Positions 11,901 to 23,964 of a DNA stretch of 64,000 nt are shown here, in pieces. Every line of letters starts with the position of its first letter. Position 1 is the first letter of the stretch. This stretch comes from Monosiga brevicollis MX1 (Eukaryota > Opisthokonta > Choanoflagellata > Craspedida > Salpingoecidae). Where the stretch lies: NCBI RefSeq assembly GCF_000002865.3, contig NW_001865039.1:1902438-1966437 (forward strand), read 5' to 3'. A model generated the notes under the pieces. The model was not told where the DNA came from and did not search any database. It worked only from the letters and a program-made list of their open reading frames with translations. A program made the translations under genes and the position numbers.

Positions 11901-13259
11901 AAACAGTACGCCACCAATAGGAGCACCAAAGGCGGCGCTCACACCGGCTGCTGCACCACCCGACACAAAATCCTGTGCATCCACCAGCAACGGCCGGTCA
12001 AGGCAACAATGCGACGTGAAAAAGACGATTGCCAAAACTCGGAAGCTCGTAATGAGGTGCGTCGGGTACATACACGCTTGTCAACGTCGTTGCGAAAGGC
12101 TGAGAACCAGCTGGTATGCAAGCTGCTGATGCTTGTGGATTTGCCCTGGGAGATTCCGGCGGCCACAACTGCACCGGAATGGATCATCGGGCCCTCCTTG
12201 CCTGCAAGATCACGATTGTGAAAGTGCGGGTACAGGGGAGAGGCTGAGACGCGGCCTTTACGACGACGGTGCCAAAACTCAAAAGGGACGTGGAACTGCA
12301 TGACGCACCGACAGCCATGCCACCCACGACGGCGCACATGACACCTGATGGCAAAAGACAGATGGTGAGCACAGTGTGGGGTGGTATTGTTGCCAGGGCA
12401 ATGCAAGCCGAGTGAATTGCACGGCATGCTTTATCAAACACCCACCAAAGCCTTTGACAAGCAGGGTCTTGAGCCGAACCACTTCGGGCATCTTGATGCC
12501 GTTCAGAAAGCATTTGATCTACAAACGTTGCGTCGAGTCGAGATGAGGCAACGCGCCTGCACTCTGGATGCTGGATGGGCGGGGAAGCCGTGCAGTGCGT
12601 CTGCTCGTTTGAATATATTGAAGCGTGAAAGGTCTGACCTCTGAGATACCGCTGCCCTGGGCGACTGGAGCATAATAAACGGTGAGGGCACCGGCCAGGG
12701 TGACGAGAGCGACGTCGGTGGCAATCCAGAGAAAGAAGGAAGAGACAAGGCAGTCGTGCTGGACGCAGTGCTCAATGTTGTTGGCGAGCCAGCGAAACTT
12801 GAGGCCAGATAGCTTGAGAATGGCCATATCAATGGAGCAAGCAATGCCGGCGGTGATGACGCCAATGACAAAGTACAAGGCCCAGCGCTGGGCAATATGA
12901 AAGTTGTTTTGCTGTTCTGTTTCCTTGCGTCGCAAGGCCTGCTCAATCTCCGATTCGGTTTCCTCGTAGTCGAGGCCTTCATAGACGGCCTGCTGTTTAA
13001 AATGGCGTTTGGTGGGTGGCAACACGTGGCCAAAGGCGCCTCTGATGCGGGACCAGACCGTGGCCTTTTGGTCGTGTGCGAAGGGCCGGCTCTCGCTGTC
13101 AAGCATGAGCTCATCGGAGACGCTGACGTGACGCATCTGCTGCTGCCGGCGGCGCCAAATGCCGTCCTCATGCTCGTACGTTTGCCCGACCGTGCCATAG
13201 CCAGGGCCCGCCCGGCCCAAGCCCTGGGTGGGCATGTCAGAGTCGAATCGGGATGTCAT
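8951..13259 (-). CDS. ClC-6/7-type Cl-/H+ exchanger with CBS domains
   Basis: Many exons on the minus strand encode a complete CLC protein. The cytosolic N-terminus ([20 protein letters not shown]) leads to the first membrane helix, [20 protein letters not shown]. Signature motifs follow: [58 protein letters not shown] and [20 protein letters not shown]. The gating glutamate (GKEGP) and the internal proton glutamate (SLEE) are both present, which predicts exchange rather than channel activity. Two CBS segments end the protein: [17 protein letters not shown], and [14 protein letters not shown] with [27 protein letters not shown] and YDMHIEL are especially like mammalian ClC-7, an endolysosomal exchanger. 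The usual GSGIP reads GSGIS. The stop TAG is at 8951-8953. Confidence 0.93.
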
Positions 13260-13730
13260 GGCAAAGTAGAAGCAGGACACCAAGATGGGTCGCACGCGTG
13301 TGCCCCCCCCTTGGCCTAGATCGTTGTCACCGGGCTAGACACCACCACCCATGCTCCGAGCACCGACGTACAGCCTACACACACGCCAATGCCGTACTCT
13401 CCACCTACAACCGCGAGCCGGAACGAAGCGGGCAAGCGCCAGCCGAAGCGAAGAGCAAACAAACAACTCGTGTATCAGCAATGCCTCCGAATTTTTGCAA
13501 CTCATTCCTCTACAACCCTTTTCACTCCCACCCACAGACAAACCAACCCCCTCTCGCCCAGTCCACCTTGGCCAACCAGTCTCCCAGCCAGTCTCCCACC
13601 CCTACGAGCCACCACCACCACCGCCACCAACACCAACCTCGAGGCAGATGCCACCCAAGTCCAAGATGAGAAGCGAGAGAGAGAGAAGAGAGTTGACATG
13701 TGCTGTGCGTGCTGGAAACTCTCTATTTCT

Positions 13731-13856
13731 CTCTCAAACTCTCTCAAACCCTCTCAAACTCTCTCAAACTCTCTCAAACTCTCTCAAACTCTCTCAAACT
13801 CTCTTAAACTCGCTCTCTCTCTCAAACTCTCTCTCTCAAACTCGCTCTCTCTCAAC
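13731..13856. repeat. CTCTCAAACT decamer array
   Basis: A near-perfect 10-nt unit, CTCTCAAACT, repeats about seven times in a row and then decays into irregular CTCTCT/CAAACT. Related CT arrays with AAAC or AAAT interruptions occur at 23170, 30600 and 58140, so this is a recurring simple-repeat class in this genome. The open frames through it are compositional artefacts. Confidence 0.85.
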
Positions 13857-13945
13857 ACATGCGTTATCATCCTGTAACAACAAACTGGAGAAATGTCAGA
13901 CAGAATAAGGACGTTAACCGTTTGAGTTCAAGAAGGTTTTTTGTT

Positions 13946-13957
13946 TTTGGCGGGAAA
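13946..13957 (+). promoter_or_regulatory. Perfect E2F-type site TTTGGCGGGAAA
   Basis: The 12-nt word equals the animal E2F/DP consensus (TTTSGCGSGAAA). It lies 482 nt before the SUB1-like ATG and about 690 nt before the CLC start. Binding is inferred from sequence alone; a single occurrence could be chance. Confidence 0.3.
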
Positions 13958-14439
13958 TTCACTTGTTGGATGTTGTCGGTGGATGTTGCATTTGCTTCGT
14001 CGGGCTGGACGGATTTCTAGATGGAATAGCTGGCTCAGGGGGCTGGAGGTACGGCAGCAGAAGTCTGGTAGCTTTGAGACGCTGAAGTTTGGGGACGCGA
14101 GTCAAGGATCACAGAGGTAATGTCTGCATGGACCTCTTGGGCCTGACGATTGTTTTTCAATTCCCTCTCATGGAAGATGATGTGACCGCTCGTTGACTCA
14201 GACTCATCGCCATTCTGGCTGCAAGGCGCCTGCTTGGAGCGGTGGGTGGCCCGGCTGTGGCCTCGGCGTGCGAGTGGGCTGCATCAAGACCAGCACTTGC
14301 GACCAAGGCACTTGCCTCGGTTTGGCAAACCCCACGAGTGGCCACGCTCTGGACGTCGCGGGCTGCGACCAACGCTCGCCTTGATCACTCACGCCAGAGC
14401 CTTGCCGGTGCCGCCCTTGTCTCCCGCCCCACCATCATC

Positions 14440-15504
14440 ATGAGTGACGACCCGGTCGTGCTGAAACGGCGCATCGCTTTGCTGGTGCAAGAAAACGAGA
14501 TTCTTCGTGCTCGCCTTGCCACCTACGAAGGCGCGGCAGACGACACCACCGCCAGCAGCGCGCCCGCCAAGCGACCCAAGGTCGATACCCAGGCCACGCG
14601 CGAGGCATTTGACAACCAAGACGCGCTGCTTGATGACGAGGATAATCCCTACTTTCCTCTCTCCAATAACAAACGCGTCACCGTCAGCCGTTTCAAGGCC
14701 TTTACCCTCATCCGTCTGGGCGAAGTTTACAACGATAATGGCAAAACCAAGCAGGGCAAGGGCATCAGCCTCAAGGTTCGCCCCCCCCGCAAGTTGCCAG
14801 CCAACTCGGTAACTGGTGCAAGAGAGCAGGACACATGGCATTTTGAACTCAAACCATGCCTTTGCACACGCCCTATTTGCAGGCTAGCGAGTGGGAAACG
14901 CTCAAGGAAATCAGCGAAAGCGCGGAAAAGGCGTTTGCCGAGAACAACAAAGACTTTACCGCCAGTGCGTGTCTCGCCTCGACCTCGGTTCCATGGCGCG
15001 CGATAGTAGTCGAATGTCTCAGCACTGGATGCCATTTTGTGGGCTATGCGTAGGCCTCGGAGAAACGCGCAATGGCCTTCGCAGATTGACCATTAGCGAC
15101 TTTCGCGACAAGCTTTATTGTAAGAACATACCCATGCCTACCACGGAAACAGAACCCCGTTCCGCCCCATTCTCATTGACTTGGCTTCCATTCAAGTTTC
15201 TTATGCGACTGCTGTGCCCTGGTCTACCCGCGTTTGCTCGGTTTAGATAACATTCGCGAATTCTACAAAGACCGCTCCGATGAATGGAAACCCAGTACGT
15301 GGCCATGGTTTCATCTTTCTTCGGCTCCACCGTAGCAATGCAAGATTCTCACTCGTGCACGCAACCCCGCTTGTTTTTTTTTTTATGTTTTTCCCACCCT
15401 CCGTAGCCAAGAAAGGTTGCATGTTGACTGAAGACCAGTGGAGCAAGCTCATGGACGTTGTGCCGGCGCTGGATGCCGCCATTGCAGAGTTGTCCGAAAA
15501 GTGA
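14440..15504 (+). CDS. SUB1/PC4-like protein with two PC4 domains
   Basis: Five exons (14440-14775, 14883-14968, 15085-15119, 15247-15294, 15407-15504) join in frame to a 200-residue protein. An N-terminal leucine-rich helix (VLKRRIALLVQENEILRARL) may be a coiled coil. The first PC4 domain spans NKRVTVSRFKAFTLIRLGEV, GKTKQGKGISLK and ASEWETLKEISE. The second is LTISDFRDKLY-YNIREFYKDRSDEWKP-TKKGCMLTEDQWSKLMDVVP. These match the PC4 pattern of strand, DIREYW, KGISL and a closing helix. PC4/SUB1 binds single-stranded DNA and acts as an RNA polymerase II coactivator; most family members have one domain and dimerise. With two domains in one chain, this could act as an intramolecular dimer, which is an inference. 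Confidence 0.85.
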
Positions 15505-15991
15505 TGACCCTTCTACCATCGCCCCTGAAAGCTTCAACAAAGCCATTGATGCCAAACGCGTTTCGTTTTTTTTTTTTTTGTTTTGTTTTTTTTTTTTTTT
15601 GCGTTTGTTTGTTGACCTTTGTCTTGTGGCTTCTCAAAGTCGATTCGTTGCTGCAGCGACGCTGTGCCTGTCATGAACGAACTGCGCGATAAACCTGCAC
15701 AGTTGGACGGAATTGTCCAAGCAGGTCGGGCTGGCCATACACCGAACCTCTGGAACAAGTGGGAGTAAGCAAAGAGAGAAAAACCTGCGCGTGGCGCGGC
15801 TGTAAAGACTGAAGGTCTGGCAAGGGAAGATACAAGAAATGCACGAGAAAGGAAAAAAAAAAAAAAGGAAAGAAAGAGGATAACCACAGGACAATCAAGA
15901 AACAGTGCGAGTACAAGTACAGCAGCAAAAGAGGGGGCCCCTATAGTTTCAGAGCTGGTCGCATGGGTCGAGTTTCACCAACAAAAACGCC
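15505..15991. other. Convergent intergenic region SUB1-like / GLRX5
   Basis: Holds two long T runs (about 15570-15600) just after the SUB1-like stop and an A run near 15855. No gene is supported; it is presumably the 3' UTRs of two convergent genes. Confidence 0.55.
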
Positions 15992-17114
15992 TCACGAAGT
16001 GGGTACGTTGCGCGCAACGCCAGCCTCCTCAAGCATGTCGTCGAGCTCGCCTATCGAAAAGAAAACAACGCGCAGCGCAGTACAGTGAGCCAAACAGGTT
16101 GACCAGCTGACGCATGAGCTGACATATGAGAGGTTGGAACATGCATACCGTTCTGGTGCATTTCGATCATGAGGTCACAGCCGCCAACAAACTCGCCATT
16201 GATGAACACTTGAGGAATGGTGGGCCACTCTCTGCGGACAGACCCGGGACGCCCAGCACGTGAAAAAAAAAAAATGGAAAGAAAAATATGGCTTTGGAAG
16301 AAGCTAAGATGACGTGCGCATGCTTTCAGAACAAGATAAAAGCAGGCAACATACGAGTATTCCTTGATGCCCTGACGAATCTCCTCGTCGCTCAGCACGT
16401 TGAAGAAGGGGACCTTCTCGGCCTCAACACCTGCAAGGCAAACAAACGATGGTCAATCAACTTGCTTCGCGATAATGTGGCGACTTAAATTCAAGGGATA
16501 TGAGGTGAGCGAAGAAAGGCCGAGAAGACGGTGCGGGGTAGCACAACAAACCATGGATCTCGAGGACCTGAATGACGGCCTTGCTGAAGCCGCACATGGG
16601 CATGGACGGCTCGCCCTTCATAAAGACAAAGAGCTTCTCCTTCTGCACCAGCTGCGCGACCAAGACGCAACGGCAAGGCCAATTGCACACACGCAACGTT
16701 TGGGGCGGCAAGCGTGACCGGGAGTCAGCGGCTATGGCTGAGCAGAGCAGGGTTGAGGCATACAAGTGACATACGTCATCAATGCGGTTCTTGACTGCGG
16801 CGTCCAGAGCATAGCAGCGTGCCTGCGCCAGACTAAAGTCAGGTCGAAGAACATCCAAGGTGTGAGCAGCACGAACAACAAGACCGAGAGCTGGCATCGA
16901 GTCGGCAATAACGCAGCAGGGTCCAGACGCACCGGCTGGCGGCGAGCACTGCCAGGTTGGGGCGGAGCGCGCTGACCGAGGCGCGCATGAAGTGAGCCAG
17001 CGTCTGCGGAGCGGTCGTGGTAATGTGCCAGTTTGGTGAGTCATGATTGCAGGCTGCTGTCAGAAAGCGGCGCAGCAAGCGGCGGAGGACCCAGAGACGT
17101 CGCAGCAAAGGCAT
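15992..17114 (-). CDS. GLRX5: Mitochondrial monothiol glutaredoxin (GLRX5-like)
   Basis: Minus-strand exons give [21 protein letters not shown], then [71 protein letters not shown] and [18 protein letters not shown]. The CGFS active site, WPTIPQVF and GGCD (glutathione binding) define a single-domain class II glutaredoxin, and the order of segments matches human GLRX5. GLRX5 carries a [2Fe-2S] cluster in mitochondria for iron-sulphur protein maturation. Splice phases agree for all downstream exons. The start is uncertain: ATG at 17114 gives [20 protein letters not shown], a very good presequence but in another frame, so it would need a further intron; ATG at 17044 is in frame with the glutaredoxin exon. 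Confidence 0.88.
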
Positions 17115-18647
<1,533 letters not shown>

Positions 18648-20497
18648 ATGGAGGCCTTGGCGGGAACGGCACCGGTGGTGCAGGCCGCTGCTGGGACCCT
18701 CTTTACCTGGGGCGTGACGGCAGCCGGGGCGGCCCTGGTCTACGTGGCCATGCCCAGTCAGCTTTTTCTAGACACCTGTCTTGGCTTTGCTGCCGGTGCG
18801 TGAGCAAACTAAAACGCTTCTGCTGCGCGCGCGAACCTGGCTCAGATTGCCTCGTTGTCACTCCTGCACAGGTGTCATGCTGGCGGCTTCGTACTGGTCA
18901 CTTCTGGCGCCATCCATCGAAATGGCCGAGAGCAGTGGGAGCTATGGACAGGTCGACGGCGTGCCTTTTCTATCCGCTCATTTCGCCTCGCCCATCTGTT
19001 CACAACACCAGTCGGAAGCTCACGCCATGTGGGCCAAATGCGTAGAACGGTGAACTGGCTTTCTTCCCGGCAGCCGTCGGCTTTGTCCTGGGCTGCGTCT
19101 TTGTTTATGGATCAGAAGCGCTTCTTCCGCTTCTGGGTATGGACGGAGATGTCCATGAGCTGATTGCACACAAGAAAACCGATGGCGATGCCCTTACACG
19201 TGAGCAGCTCTGTCTTTGTCTACTGCCGCCCTGGTTTCTTATTCCAGCTTGCCCGGTGACGTGGTTGTAAACTTTTAGTTCGCATCTCATTGGATCTCGT
19301 ATGGCCGGAATCAACTTGCATAGGCGAGATTCGTAGCTCGCGTTCCAATCGCCTCTCCGTTTCGGAGAGCCAGCCCATCGCCCCTACACCAAAGCAGGTA
19401 GGACGTTACGTTCGCAGTGCGACCTGGCACATCCGTCCTTGTTGTTGCTTTGCGCTGCCCCCGCCGCTAGCCCATCGTTGTACACAAACCAACATCGCTA
19501 TACATGAACGGACGAATGGGTTAGGAAAAAGCCCGGGCTGCCGCTGCCGCTGCAAGCTGGCGTCGCACGCTCTTGCTCGCGCTGGCCGTGACCATTCATA
19601 ACATCCCGGAAGGCTTGGCTGTTGGCGTGGGTTTTGGCAGCGTTGGCGCCTCGGCCTCGGCAACGTTTGCCAATGCCTGCAATCTGGCGCTTGGCATCGG
19701 CATTCAGGTTTGAGCGCAAATAAATACCATAGCTGACCCCTCTTTTTGCAGGCCAAGCGCGACCAGCTCTCGTGGCTTTTTTTTTTTTTTTCTTCTTCTT
19801 CTTTCTTCTTTTCCGACTTGACCGAGAACGACTAGCTATTGGAATGCTCACGCTGTGATTGTACGCCTGGGCTGCCAGAATTTTCCCGAGGGCTTGGCCA
19901 TTAGCCTTCCCCTTCATCGCGCGGGTTTTTCCAAATGGGACTCTTTCTGGTTGGCTCGGCCCGACGGCTGCAATCCTCGCACCGTCACCACCACGCCAAG
20001 ATCTCAGCTCGAATCATGACCCGCCCTTTGCTTTGCCATATAGGTATGGGCAAATGAGCGGCATGGTTGAGCCCGTGGCCGGCGTGCTCGGGGCAGCAGC
20101 CGTCCAGCTGTTTACGCCCATTTTGCCCTATGCCCTCGCTTTTGCCGCCGGTGCCATGGTTTGTCGTGCTTCCGCCACATGCTTGTCCAACGAGGCTTTT
20201 TTTGTTTCTGTTTTTCTCGGCATGATGCGTCGGTCAAGTGTGTACGTGCATCGGCCTTGGTTGACCGATGGCCCATTTGTCTCTGGCAGATCTATGTTGT
20301 GCTGGACGATATCATTCCTGAAATCTGCAACGGGTGTGACACCTTGGCCCTTGACCCGTTGTCGCTGCTGAATGGCCGCCAACGCGTGCTCACGTATCAC
20401 ACTATCGTTGCTGCCCAGGTCACACCGCACTGCAGCCAACATGGGCGCGGTTGTTGGTTTCGTCGTCATGATGTGCTTGGACGTTGGTCTGGGTTGA
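18648..20497 (+). CDS. SLC39A11: ZIP11 (SLC39A11) zinc transporter
   Basis: A multi-exon gene starting with [20 protein letters not shown] and continuing [20 protein letters not shown]. Further exons give [39 protein letters not shown], a cytosolic loop, [92 protein letters not shown] and [11 protein letters not shown]. The C-terminus is [15 protein letters not shown] before TGA at 20495-20497. HNIPEG and NFPEG are the metal-binding motifs of ZIP transmembrane helices 4 and 5, and the C-terminus is almost identical to human ZIP11. ZIP11 is the sole animal member of the gufA subfamily and has been placed at Golgi and nuclear membranes. It imports Zn2+ (possibly Cu2+) into the cytosol. Confidence 0.93.
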
Positions 20498-21213
20498 TAA
20501 AGCCAAACTTTGCGACAAAGCCATTTGCACATGGTCATCTTTCCCGCATGCCAAGCCAACGAGGCGTCGTCGTCAAGAGCAGTCTGCGTTCATGAGCTCG
20601 TTCACAAGCTCATGCACAGCACACGCTGCGCGCCGATTCGCCCGAGTTACCCTTTTTGATGGATGTCCTTGCGCCCTTTGGCCAGTTGAGCAATTCTTAC
20701 ACAATTGTGGTATCATGATGATCAAGGGTGAGACCAAGGCTGCAGCTGCAGTGTGTAATGATGATGCCAAGGCATGCTGATAAAGTATTTTATGGTACCC
20801 ACTGCAAGCACAAGTCACCCATGGCCAAGCCAATTTCGTGTTGAATATAAAAGTATTTTACTTTGTCATTCAGCGCACATGCCTCAGCGTTTATTTTTTT
20901 ACGCACAAACGTGTGTTGTTGTGGAGCCCTGGGCTGGTTGCCCCCTGAGCAAGAGGGAAAAAGAGACGGAGGCAGACTGGGGAGGGTTGGAGAGACGGGT
21001 TGCGCGCTGGGTTTTGGCGGGCTGATGTGGATTCATCTCACCTTGGCGTCATTTTTTTTTACGTTCAAATTCAGGACTCGCAGCCAACACAACAAGTTTC
21101 GGTCCACACCCAGGTTGGTCAGTTCGCGACGGGGGGGGGGGACTTGTCAAGTCTGCATTTTCTTCTGGCTCGACAGTGATTGACTCGCGCGTGTGTGGCC
21201 TCAACTTTCAGGC
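20498..21213. other. Intergenic / promoter region upstream of GST
   Basis: No gene seen. A TATA-like TATAAAAG (20846-20853) runs directly into a copy of the recurrent 15-nt motif. A shorter variant, AAAGTATTTTA, lies at 20782-20792. A CAG just before the GST ATG looks like an acceptor, so a 5' UTR intron is possible. Confidence 0.5.
20849..20863 (+). promoter_or_regulatory. Recurrent motif AAAAGTATTTTACTT, copy 2
   Basis: Exact 15-nt match to copy 1, overlapping a TATA-like word, 351 nt before the GST start codon and on the same strand. A partial variant lies 67 nt upstream. Confidence 0.45.
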
Positions 21214-22826
21214 ATGACTTCAATCAAGCAGAACCATGGCGAGGGCCTCGTCCTTAGTGAACAAGAGGTGGAGCAGTACCTTCACAAGGGCATTACCTAC
21301 TTTGGTAACCGCGTCTGCCCCTTTGCCCACCGTGCCTGGTGGACGGCCAATGAGGTAAAGATTGTGTTGACTTTCGAGTAACCCCGGTCTCTTCTGCTGT
21401 GTTCCAAGTGCATGTTTTGGTGCCCTCCTGTCCATGTCTGTCTGTCTGTCTGTCTGTTCGTCTGTCTGTCTGTCTGTCTGTCTATCTGTGTATCTTGTCC
21501 AGCTGTCTGTCCCTCTATCCCTCTGTCCCTGTCTGTCTACCTGTGCATGCATACTCACGTTCAACATTTTTTTTTTTTTGGTGCGGTGTGGTGCGTAACA
21601 GACGGGCTTTGCGGACCGCATGACCTACGTCCACATTGAGCTGATGGATAACAAGCCTGCCTGGTATCAGGCCAAGGTCAACCCATCCGGCACCGTCCCT
21701 ATGCTTGTAGTGGATGGTGTGCCCATCTTTGAATCCTTGATTGTTGCCAACTACATGAACAATGCTGCCGGTGGCTCCCTCTGGCCTACCGACCCTCTCA
21801 AGAAGAGCCACGTCGAGGCCATCATTGCCAAGTTTGATAGCAAGTGCACCGGTGCCCTTTATCAGGTTGGCCTCCGACGCCCTGGTTATGCGTCACACGG
21901 CGATCATCTGACGGTTCTTGACGCTCACAATTTCTATCTTGGCACAATGCTACATGTGTTCCGAGTCTAGGTCGTGCGCAACCGTGATCCCAGCAAGGTA
22001 AAGACACAGACCTCAACCCTAACCCTCATGGCTGTGCCGGCTGCAGTGGTGCGTTGCCTCATCTCCGGTCGGTGTCCATGACGCAGGATGCGGAGCTCAA
22101 AGCCTCCCTCAAGAGTGCCTACGAGGACCTGGAGGCTCTTTACACCCAGTTCAAGGCCGACCCGGCCAAGCCCTATCTCATGGGTGATGACTTGTCCATG
22201 GCCGAGATTGCCATGATGCCCTTCCTTGACCGGTACGACTCGCATCGTCCACGCACACGAGAGACAACCTCGATGCTTTTGAATCAAGGACGCGCCGTGT
22301 GCCACGGGGTTGACCCTTACCTCTTGACTTGCCGCCGTGCCTGTGTGGCGTAGCATGGTGCCGACCTTGGAGCATTACCGTAGCTTTAACCTATTCCGCG
22401 AGGCCCAAATTCCCAGTACGTTTGTTGCGGCGTTCTGTAGAGTGGTCGGATTGCGGTGGTGTGTGTGCCGTGGCCACTCATTGCCTTTTGCGCATCGCGT
22501 GCAGACCTGCAGCGCGCCTACGAAGTGGCCTCTGCTCGCCCGGCGTTTGTCAAGACGCGCTTCCCCGATGCCGTCAAGCTCATGAACGTGTACGCCAACG
22601 GCGTTCGTGCTGCGCCTCTGCCCCGTACGTCCACCTGCCTTGTATTGCATCAACCCCGGTGTCGCATTCACTTCTCGAAGCATGCCGGCCATGTCGTGAC
22701 TCACGCTTTGATGGTTGCCTGGTTTTAGCCACCCTGATCCAGCGCGCAGCCCAGCGTGCGCCGATGCTGATTGCCGGCGGCCTCGTGGGCGCGGCCGCTG
22801 CCTTTGCCCTGTTGCGGGCCCGCTAA
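21214..22826 (+). CDS. Omega-like glutathione S-transferase with C-terminal membrane anchor
   Basis: Seven exons in consistent phase, including a 27-nt exon (21971-21997, VVRNRDPSK). The thioredoxin-like half has GNRVCPFAHRAWW, with a Cys in the catalytic position as in omega-class GSTs, then NPSGTVPMLVVDG and ESLIVANYM. The helical half includes AYEDLEALYTQFKADPAKPY, LMGDDLSMAEIAMMPFLDR and FVKTRFPDAVKLMNVYANGV. After the GST fold the protein ends in APMLIAGGLVGAAAAFALLR-AR, a single hydrophobic segment with basic ends, typical of a tail anchor. Omega GSTs act as glutathione-dependent thiol transferases and dehydroascorbate reductases. The membrane location (ER or outer mitochondrial membrane) is an inference from the tail. 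The (TCTG)n microsatellite lies in intron 1. Confidence 0.85.
21436..21484. repeat. (TCTG)n microsatellite in GST intron 1
   Basis: Tandem TGTC/TCTG tetranucleotide, about eleven units with one variant, wholly within an intron. Confidence 0.85.
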
Positions 22827-23279
22827 GCGCCGTTGTGATTAAGTGCATCAATTCAAAATCTCAAATCAGACACCAACAGTGTCGTGTCTGCATGAGAATA
22901 CACATGTGAATCCCAAAGAGTCGCATAACTTTCCTGCAAGCTGTCACACCCCCCATTTGCTTGATGACTTTCTTTTTGAAAACCAAACAAGATACCTTTG
23001 ACGCCCTCCTCCTTTCCTCCCTGCGCCGTCGACAGGAAGCATGGCCTCGAAGCAGTTGTGCATGGTTGCGCCATGAACCACCTCATTCTATTAATTTCTC
23101 CTCCCCTTTTGCTATGGCTTTTTTTGACCAACGTGCTCAAAGCCCCTCTCTCTCTTACTCTAGTAAGCTCTAAGTAAGCCTCTCTATCTCTCTCTAAATC
23201 TCTTTCTCTTTCTCTCAAATTTCTCTCTCTCTCTAAATCTCTCTCTCTCTCTCTCTAAATCTCTCTCTAAATCTCTCTC

Positions 23280-23334
<55 letters not shown>

Positions 23335-23337
23335 GTC
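22827..23337. repeat. Intergenic region ending in CT-rich array at the assembly gap
   Basis: After the GST stop there is about 300 nt with no gene, then a CT array from about 23140 with TAAAT interruptions (CTCTCTCTAAATCTCTCT) that runs into the N block. Frames translated across it are Arg/Glu artefacts. Confidence 0.75.
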
Positions 23338-23964
23338 NNNNNNNNNNNNNNNNNNNNNNNNNNNNNNNNNNNNNNNNNNNNNNNNNNNNNNNNNNNNNNN
23401 NNNNNNNNNNNNNNNNNNNNNNNNNNNNNNNNNNNNNNNNNNNNNNNNNNNNNNNNNNNNNNNNNNNNNNNNNNNNNNNNNNNNNNNNNNNNNNNNNNNN
23501 NNNNNNNNNNNNNNNNNNNNNNNNNNNNNNNNNNNNNNNNNNNNNNNNNNNNNNNNNNNNNNNNNNNNNNNNNNNNNNNNNNNNNNNNNNNNNNNNNNNN
23601 NNNNNNNNNNNNNNNNNNNNNNNNNNNNNNNNNNNNNNNNNNNNNNNNNNNNNNNNNNNNNNNNNNNNNNNNNNNNNNNNNNNNNNNNNNNNNNNNNNNN
23701 NNNNNNNNNNNNNNNNNNNNNNNNNNNNNNNNNNNNNNNNNNNNNNNNNNNNNNNNNNNNNNNNNNNNNNNNNNNNNNNNNNNNNNNNNNNNNNNNNNNN
23801 NNNNNNNNNNNNNNNNNNNNNNNNNNNNNNNNNNNNNNNNNNNNNNNNNNNNNNNNNNNNNNNNNNNNNNNNNNNNNNNNNNNNNNNNNNNNNNNNNNNN
23901 NNNNNNNNNNNNNNNNNNNNNNNNNNNNNNNNNNNNNNNNNNNNNNNNNNNNNNNNNNNNNNNN
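23338..23964. other. Assembly gap (627 N)
   Basis: Run of N of 627 nt. It begins inside a CT array, a likely cause of the failed assembly, and hides the 5' end of the tyrosyl-tRNA synthetase gene. Confidence 0.99.

Larger units (their letters stand above)
13260..14439. other. Intergenic region CLC / SUB1-like
   Basis: About 1.2 kb between divergent genes. It holds a decamer CT array (13731-13856) and an E2F-like word at 13946-13957. A frame open from 14242 runs into the SUB1-like start without a homologous segment. I see no further gene. Confidence 0.5.

Noticed and set aside
13731-13856. Regular repeats resembling a CRISPR array
   Set aside because: Units are contiguous 10-mers with no unique spacers, in a eukaryotic intergenic region.
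22013-22027. Telomere-like AACCCTAACCCT
   Set aside because: Only about two units, inside a GST intron; no sign of a chromosome end or an interstitial telomere array.
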